The notes under the pieces are model-generated. The model saw only the letters and a program-made list of their open reading frames with translations, was not told the DNA's origin and searched no databases. A program made the position numbers and the translations under genes. Positions 1 to 4,091 of a DNA stretch of 5,983 nucleotides are shown piece by piece; position 1 is the stretch's first letter, and every line of letters starts with the position of its first letter. This DNA comes from Desulfuromonadales bacterium (GTDB lineage: Bacteria; Desulfobacterota; Desulfuromonadia; Desulfuromonadales; BM103): assembly GCA_030640215.1 (NCBI GenBank), contig DAOWJU010000126.1:1-5983 (forward strand). Reading direction: 5' to 3'.

Positions 1-78
1 ATTGAATTTTTACAGCAACCTGGCTCAGGCTTTTGATCTGGGCTCTTACACCGGGCGGTTTCCAGATAGCAACAATTC

Positions 79-83
79 AGGAG
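79..83 (+). promoter_or_regulatory. Ribosome binding site of the iron-sulfur protein gene
   Basis: AGGAG lies 7 bases upstream of the ATG at 91. It is a near-ideal Shine-Dalgarno match at ideal spacing, and it fixes the start of the gene. The open frame running from base 2 through this point in another frame has no comparable signal. Confidence 0.8.
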
Positions 84-90
84 TTGATGA

Positions 91-954
91 ATGGCTGCAT
101 ACCTTATCGGTCAGAAAGAGAATAAGAGCTGGATCGAAAAGGTCGTCCGTGATTTCTGCGCATCATCGGCCAATAGTCTGGAGAATGGCACGGGTGAGCC
201 AGCCTGGGACGCTCCACACTTTGCCTATGCCCGCGGTGACGATCCTCTCTTTGCCCAGATAAAGTCTGATATAGGCCCCTTCTACTGGACGCCGGCCGAG
301 GCGTACCAGCTGGCTTATCCCGATGATGAGTTTGACTCGACTGAGTTGGCGGTTATCTGTTACATCCTCCCCCAAACCAAAGCGACTCGTCGCGATCAGA
401 GTGAGGCGACTGAAGTGCCCGCTGAACGTTGGGCACGTTCACGCTTTCACGGTGAAGATTTCAACTGCGCCCTGCGTTTACACCTGGCCGGGCAGCTGAC
501 CCAAGCGGGGTTCCCGGCAGTCGCGCCGGAGCGTTTGCCGGGCTTCGACTATCGGCAGAGTGAGCGCTTTGGGATCGCCTCGAACTGGTCGGAGCGGCAC
601 ACGGCCTGGATTGCTGGCCTCGGCACCTTCGGTCTTTCTGATGGCTTAATCACCCGGGTTGGCAAAGCGGTGCGATTCGGTTCGGTCGTGGTTAAGATGG
701 CTCTTGAAGCGCCCCCACGTGCTTATGTTGGGCATCAGGATTGGTGCCTCTGGTATGCGAAAGGGAGTTGTGGCGTCTGCATGCAGCGCTGCCCGGTAGA
801 TGCAATCAACGAAGAAGGCCACGATAAGCCGAAATGTTTTGACTATATTCGTAACGTCACCACGCCTTACGTGCGTGATAACTACGGCACCGGGGCGACG
901 CCCTGCGGACTTTGCCAGGTGAAGATTCCTTGCGAAGCGTGCTCGCCGCTCTGA
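91..954 (+). CDS. 4Fe-4S protein resembling the QueG / reductive dehalogenase-like family
   Basis: This is a 287-residue, probably cytoplasmic iron-sulfur protein; no signal peptide, twin-arginine motif or membrane segment is visible. The central part (about 160-205) contains AGLGTFGLSDGLIT followed by VRFGSVVV. This resembles the segment in epoxyqueuosine reductase (QueG) and reductive dehalogenases that precedes the ferredoxin part. The C-terminal 70 residues are cysteine-rich: C219, then C227-x2-C230-x3-C234-P, then C249, C272-x2-C275 and C281-x2-C284. That is enough ligands for two [4Fe-4S] clusters, but the second set departs from the usual CxxCxxCxxxCP form and ends almost at the C-terminus. 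At 287 residues it is shorter than typical QueG (about 350-380 from general knowledge), and it lacks the C-terminal HEAT-like extension of some QueG proteins. The start is supported by the ribosome binding site. By family analogy it may be a corrinoid-linked or flavin-free reductase. The substrate is unknown, and I would not name it queG. No partner gene is visible; the next gene is convergent. Confidence 0.85.
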   Translation: MAAYLIGQKENKSWIEKVVRDFCASSANSLENGTGEPAWDAPHFAYARGDDPLFAQIKSDIGPFYWTPAEAYQLAYPDDEFDSTELAVICYILPQTKATRRDQSEATEVPAERWARSRFHGEDFNCALRLHLAGQLTQAGFPAVAPERLPGFDYRQSERFGIASNWSERHTAWIAGLGTFGLSDGLITRVGKAVRFGSVVVKMALEAPPRAYVGHQDWCLWYAKGSCGVCMQRCPVDAINEEGHDKPKCFDYIRNVTTPYVRDNYGTGATPCGLCQVKIPCEACSPL

Positions 955-976
955 TCGCCTCTGTTGCAGAGGGCGA
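955..976 (+). terminator. Weak hairpin after the iron-sulfur protein gene
   Basis: Directly after the TGA, the arms CGCCTCTG (956-963) and CAGA plus GGCG (967-975, one bulged G) pair around a TTG loop, with one further T-A pair at the base. The stem is GC-rich, but no T-run follows, so intrinsic termination is doubtful. The right arm could alternatively pair with bases near 1012-1020, so this may instead be a 3'-end stabilising structure. Confidence 0.3.
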
Positions 977-990
977 CGATTGCAGTTGAA

Positions 991-1019
991 AGAGCGGCAG
1001 ATGTCGATATTGTCGCTCT
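991..1019 (-). terminator. Possible terminator of the ATPase / small membrane protein unit
   Basis: Read on the - strand, AGAGCG pairs with CGCTCT. Two more inner pairs follow after one mismatch, closing a loop of about 11 bases. A short T-run (TTTC, with the first T in the stem) follows. It lies about 40 bases beyond the stop of the 82-residue gene, where an operon end is expected. The T-run is short, so support is moderate at best. Confidence 0.35.
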
Positions 1020-1060
1020 GGATATTGCACTATCTGCAAGACAGGGGCAGTTCCTGATGC

Positions 1061-1309
1061 TTACTCCCCAAGCGCTTCTTTCGACTTGTAAATCATCTGA
1101 TCTTTCTGTTTCGCTCCGGTATTGAGCGTTCCTGCAAGAAGGGTTATGAGATAGAAAACGATGGCCATAAAGAAGCAAAATGCTACCAGCTTGAACATTT
1201 CCTTAGTCTTGAAATAAAACAGGGCCACTACTGCAACGCCAATAACGATGGCGGCGGTCTGATTGGTCTGTAGAAAAAAGAGCGTGTTTTGTAGGTATTC
1301 GTCAAGCAT
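1061..1309 (-). CDS. Small two-helix inner-membrane protein, function unknown
   Basis: This 82-residue protein has two predicted membrane segments, roughly residues 19-33 (AAIVIGVAVVALFYF) and 39-61, joined by a short lysine-containing turn (KTKEMFK). The N-terminus is polar with acidic residues, and the C-terminal tail of about 20 residues is charged (KQKDQMIYKSKE). The basic turn suggests that both ends face the periplasm and the loop the cytoplasm, but the tail is also basic, so topology is uncertain. I do not recognise a family. It starts 26 bases after the stop of the PilB/GspE-like gene on the same strand, so the two are probably co-transcribed. The ATG at 1309 is the first possible start, because an in-frame TGA lies three codons upstream. 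The only Shine-Dalgarno-like stretch, AGAGAG, is about 12 bases away, which is longer than usual. Its position suggests an accessory role for the ATPase machinery, but nothing in its sequence proves this. Confidence 0.7.
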   Translation of the reverse strand: MLDEYLQNTLFFLQTNQTAAIVIGVAVVALFYFKTKEMFKLVAFCFFMAIVFYLITLLAGTLNTGAKQKDQMIYKSKEALGE

Positions 1310-1335
1310 CGCTTGTCATGTCTCTCTGCTAGGGG

Positions 1336-3600
1336 TTATGCGGAGACCTTATTGATTTGTAGCAGGTCTGTCAGGCCAAGAAAAATTTTCTGAATGCCGT
1401 CCATGCGCAGGTTACGCATCCCTTGCTCCCTTGCGAGGGTTGTGATTTGTTCAACCCCTGCATTTTGTTTGATTGCCCGCTTGATCTCTGCAGAATTGAC
1501 CATGAGTTCGTGTACGGCAATCCGACCACTGTAGCCTTGGCCTTCACATTCCTCACAGCCGGCGGCTTTCATCAAGGTCAGATCCTTGGAAAATTTCGGT
1601 AGATCATCCTCTTTGAATTGCTCGGCACCATAAGCTTCGACCAGATCGTTGTACTCGGCGCGTTTTGGATGGTAGGGCTCCTTGCACTCCTTGCACAGAC
1701 GACGGGCCAGTCGTTGGGCGAGGATGCCGAGCATGGCGTCGGCAAAGTTGAAGGGGTCCATGCCCATCTCTATTAATCGGACCACGGTTTCAGGGGCGTT
1801 ATTGGTGTGCAGGGTGCTGAATACCCGGTGGCCGGTCAGTGACGCGCTGATCGCGGTTTTAGCTGTTACCGGGTCGCGCATCTCGCCGATCATGATCACA
1901 TCGGGGTCAGCACGCAGGAAAGAGCGCAGGGCGTCCTCGAAGTTAAAGCCGATCTTGGGATGGACCTGAACCTGGCGCAGCCCTTCCTGGGTGATTTCTA
2001 CGGGATCTTCTGCTGTCCAGATTTTTGTGTCTGGTGTGTTGATTTCCGCCAGGGCTGAATGCAGACTGGTGGTTTTACCTGAACCGGTCGGGCCGACACA
2101 GAGAATGATGCCGTAAGGTTTATGCAGCAGCGCTTTGAAGCGCTCCAGGTTGGTGGCAGAAAAGCCGAGATCAGCCAAGGGGATGATGTGTGATGATGCC
2201 AAGACCCGCAGCACGGCATCTTCCTGACCACCGACTGTCGGGGTGATCTCGATACGATATTCGATACGTTCGCCCGCTTGTTTCAGGAGAATCTTACCAG
2301 ACTGTGGCCGACGGTGCTCGGCGATATCAAGCTTGGAAATAATTTTCAGGCGCGAAATAACCGCCGCTTTATAGGTTGCCGCGATCTGATGCACGGTGTA
2401 ACAGATACCGTCTTTGCGATAGCGGATCTTGAGTGGCAGTGCACCCATCCCCGGTTCAAAATGTATGTCGGAAATACCTTTGTTGCTGGCATCGAGGAGA
2501 ACCTTGTTGACCAGGTTGATGACTTTTGAGTCCGACTCATTGATCTTGTCGATTTCTGGTTCATCATCGACCACCACGTCGAGGTCATCCAGTTCATCGA
2601 TGAGGTCCTCAACGCTGTCGTGCTTGTCGAAGAGCAAGGCGATCTTTTCACCGATCTGGGTGGAGCGGGCACAGACCAGCTTGATCTGGCAGTTGGTCGC
2701 AAAGCGCAGGTTTTCACTGATGGTCGGATCGGTTGGGGTGGCTGTTGCGACAGTCAGTTCCGTATCTTCCAGACTAATTGGCACAACCTGCATGCTCTCG
2801 ATCATCTCACGAGGGATCAGTCTGAGAGCTTCCGGGCTGATCTTGGTTTCCTCAAGATTGATAACTTGTAGACCGAACTTTTGTGCCAATGCGGTGAGGA
2901 GCTGATCTTCTGTAATCAGGCCCTTCTCGATGAGGATCAGTCCGATTCGTTTGCGCTTGCCAGTTGTTTGTTCGTTCAGGGCTTCTTCAACCTGTTGCCG
3001 GGTAACGAGTTTGGCTTCAATGAGTATGTCGCCAACGCGAACTTTACTCTTTTTTTGCCCATTGCTGGCGACATTGTTAATTGCTTGATCAACGATATCC
3101 TGAGGCACTGCGGCCTTTTCAGCAAGGATTTCTCCAACCCGTCGATTCCTTAACTGTTGTTGCTCTGTCAAAGCTTCCTCGATAGCGGATTCTTCTACCA
3201 GCCCCTGTTGGCTCAATACTTCGCCAAGAGGTTGGTCGTGACTGCGTTTCTTGAAGCCGACGGAGGTAAAGAAAATCGACTTGAAGTCACTGTCTATTTC
3301 GACCGGGTAACCGAAGAACCCCTCGGGAATGCGTTTGCCGCCCTTCTTCAAACGGAGGTGGAACCGGTCTCCGGTGAGTGTGGTGACATCTTCAAAAAAT
3401 TCATCTTCGCTGAATGAGTCGGCCAGGTCAGGTTTGCCGAGGAATTTTATAAAACAAGCTTCTTTGAGATCGAAGATTTCGCTGCGTTGCTCAGCAGTAC
3501 AGAAGAAATCGATATGGCCGGAGCTCGGGTCGAACTCCTGATTCATGAGGCCATAACGCTCTCCACCGTTCAGTAGTTTGATAATCAATTCGGATTGCAC
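1336..3600 (-). CDS. PilB/GspE-family pilus or secretion assembly ATPase with tandem MshEN-like modules
   Basis: This 754-residue cytoplasmic hexameric ATPase is of the kind that drives type IV pilus extension or type II secretion. The C-terminal motor is complete: Asp box SDIHFEP (377-383), arginine segment EHRRPQSGK (428-436), Walker A GPTGSGKT (503-510), WTAEDPVE (528-535), Walker B region DPDVIMIGEMRD (565-576) and His box TGHRVFSTLHTN (589-600). A zinc-binding tetracysteine set follows (C636, C639, C682, C685), typical of PilB/GspE and absent from PilT. Ahead of the motor are four repeats of the MshEN half-motif (about 124-147, 154-177, 188-211, 218-241), then the usual GspE N-terminal domain (about 243-325) and an acidic linker (about 328-358). 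The first roughly 115 residues form an extra domain (IIKLLNGGERYG, then QEFDPSSGHIDFF) that I cannot assign firmly; it may be a small beta-rich or PilZ-like domain. The GTG start is supported by a G-rich ribosome binding site. No pilC, pilT or pilin gene is adjacent, so pilB versus gspE versus mshE cannot be decided from context. Confidence 0.93.
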   Translation of the reverse strand: MQSELIIKLLNGGERYGLMNQEFDPSSGHIDFFCTAEQRSEIFDLKEACFIKFLGKPDLADSFSEDEFFEDVTTLTGDRFHLRLKKGGKRIPEGFFGYPVEIDSDFKSIFFTSVGFKKRSHDQPLGEVLSQQGLVEESAIEEALTEQQQLRNRRVGEILAEKAAVPQDIVDQAINNVASNGQKKSKVRVGDILIEAKLVTRQQVEEALNEQTTGKRKRIGLILIEKGLITEDQLLTALAQKFGLQVINLEETKISPEALRLIPREMIESMQVVPISLEDTELTVATATPTDPTISENLRFATNCQIKLVCARSTQIGEKIALLFDKHDSVEDLIDELDDLDVVVDDEPEIDKINESDSKVINLVNKVLLDASNKGISDIHFEPGMGALPLKIRYRKDGICYTVHQIAATYKAAVISRLKIISKLDIAEHRRPQSGKILLKQAGERIEYRIEITPTVGGQEDAVLRVLASSHIIPLADLGFSATNLERFKALLHKPYGIILCVGPTGSGKTTSLHSALAEINTPDTKIWTAEDPVEITQEGLRQVQVHPKIGFNFEDALRSFLRADPDVIMIGEMRDPVTAKTAISASLTGHRVFSTLHTNNAPETVVRLIEMGMDPFNFADAMLGILAQRLARRLCKECKEPYHPKRAEYNDLVEAYGAEQFKEDDLPKFSKDLTLMKAAGCEECEGQGYSGRIAVHELMVNSAEIKRAIKQNAGVEQITTLAREQGMRNLRMDGIQKIFLGLTDLLQINKVSA

Positions 3601-3605
3601 AGAGA

Positions 3606-3613
3606 TCCCCCCT
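3606..3613 (-). promoter_or_regulatory. Ribosome binding site of the PilB/GspE-like gene
   Basis: On the - strand AGGGGGGA ends 5 bases before the GTG at 3600. It supports the rare-type GTG start and keeps the N-terminal extra domain in the protein. The next ATG is 18 codons further in and would cut into that domain. Confidence 0.6.
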
Positions 3614-3648
3614 GGGAAATTGTCAGTGTGAAGCTGGATAACGTTTCT

Positions 3649-3676
3649 ATTCTAAAGGTTTTATATGATTTTCCAA
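3649..3676 (-). promoter_or_regulatory. Predicted sigma-70-type promoter of the PilB/GspE-like gene
   Basis: On the - strand, TTGGAA (3676-3671) and TAGAAT (3654-3649) are separated by 16 bases. They match the -35 consensus at 4 of 6 positions and the -10 at 5 of 6. Transcription would begin near 3642, giving a leader of about 40 bases. No sigma-54 GG/GC element was seen here. The same two hexamers at the same spacing occur before clpA. Confidence 0.5.
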
Positions 3677-3715
3677 GTAAAAACAGGCTCTGGAGCTTCA
3701 GTGGGCAATATCGTT

Positions 3716-3740
3716 AGGCTCTGTTCGACGAACAGAGCCT
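3716..3740 (+). terminator. Strong hairpin, terminator-like on the + strand
   Basis: AGGCTCTGTTC (3716-3726) and GAACAGAGCCT (3730-3740) form a perfect 11-bp stem around a GAC loop. The stem is followed on the + strand by TTCTG, giving TTTCT when the last stem T is counted. On the - strand the stem is followed by AACG, so termination would favour the + direction. No + strand gene lies just upstream, which makes its role unclear. It could stop antisense or read-through transcripts, end a short RNA, or be an operator. The arm AGGCTCTG occurs again at 3685-3692 and could compete for the same partner. Confidence 0.5.
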
Positions 3741-3828
3741 TTCTGAAAATCAAACGAGCTCTTCCATGAGCATCGATTTTACATATATTTAACAGCTTCC
3801 TGATACTCCTCCCACAATGCCCCGCTAG

Positions 3829-3859
3829 ATTTATCCAAAAGAATCAACTTTGGATAAAT
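3829..3859. repeat. Perfect AT-rich 11-bp inverted repeat
   Basis: ATTTATCCAAA (3829-3839) and TTTGGATAAAT (3849-3859) are exact reverse complements, separated by 9 bases. No T-run follows on either strand, so it does not look like a terminator. The centre-to-centre distance of the arms is 20 bases, about two helical turns, which suits a dimeric DNA-binding protein. It lies about 125 bases upstream of the predicted clpA -35 element and about 150 bases upstream of the ATPase promoter. Confidence 0.55.
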
Positions 3860-3984
3860 TATGGCAGGCAGCATCAAGTGCGAACAGACACTCGACAGGC
3901 CGGAAATCGCTTTACCGTGTCGTTGCAGGAAAAGAAATTTTGTCTTGATAGGAATCGAAAGTGAGTTTTCTGCTATGCAGAGCT

Positions 3985-4012
3985 TTGGAACAGTTTTAAT
4001 CTCTGTTAGAAT
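3985..4012 (+). promoter_or_regulatory. Predicted sigma-70-type promoter of clpA
   Basis: TTGGAA (3985-3990) and TAGAAT (4007-4012) are separated by 16 bases. Transcription would begin near 4019, giving a leader of about 73 bases. No CIRCE element and no clear sigma-32 pair (CTTGAA with CCCAT) was seen, so classical heat-shock control is not supported by this sequence. Confidence 0.5.
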
Positions 4013-4075
4013 GAAGAAACAGAGGACGGTCATGTGCGAAGCACCGTTGTTGATGTAGTGAAGGCGTTGATGAGT

Positions 4076-4079
4076 GGAG
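4076..4079 (+). promoter_or_regulatory. Possible, distant ribosome binding site of clpA
   Basis: GGAG is the best Shine-Dalgarno match before the ATG at 4092, but it lies 12 bases away, which is long. The ATG is still the earliest possible start, because an in-frame TGA occupies 4080-4082. The encoded N-terminus ([13 protein letters not shown]) also aligns with the start of known ClpA proteins. The poor spacing suggests modest or regulated translation. Confidence 0.35.
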
Positions 4080-4091
4080 TGAACGATAGAG

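Larger units (their letters stand above)
3601..4091. other. 491-base divergent intergenic region without a convincing gene
   Basis: This stretch separates the leftward ATPase unit from rightward clpA. It holds one promoter-like element for each side, a strong hairpin (3716-3740) and an AT-rich inverted repeat (3829-3859). The clpA leader after the predicted start site is about 70 bases and contains a small hairpin, GTGC-GAA-GCAC (4034-4044). A weak open frame on the - strand (4033-3779) ends in SGALWEEYQEAVKYM, which looks somewhat protein-like. It has no ribosome binding site and its upstream half is unconvincing, so at most it is a gene remnant. No clpS-like frame was found. Confidence 0.6.

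Noticed and set aside
2..262. Open frame on the + strand from the window edge, 86 codons
   Set aside because: It overlaps the well-supported iron-sulfur protein gene in another frame, has no ribosome binding site and shows no recognisable motif. In frame 1, bases 1-36 could be the last codons of an upstream gene ending at TGA (34-36), but 11 codons are too few to judge.
2429..2905. 158-codon + strand frame inside the ATPase gene
   Set aside because: It is antisense to the acidic linker and MshEN region and its translation is serine-rich and low in complexity. No start signal is seen. The other + strand frames between 1682 and 3541 are rejected for the same reason.
3861..4058. 65-codon + strand frame before clpA
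   Set aside because: It overlaps the predicted clpA promoter, lacks a ribosome binding site and does not resemble ClpS or any family I know.
3601..4091. Heat-shock (CIRCE or sigma-32) and sigma-54 promoter elements
   Set aside because: None of the expected motif pairs was found with acceptable spacing. The AT-rich inverted repeat at 3829-3859 does not match CIRCE.
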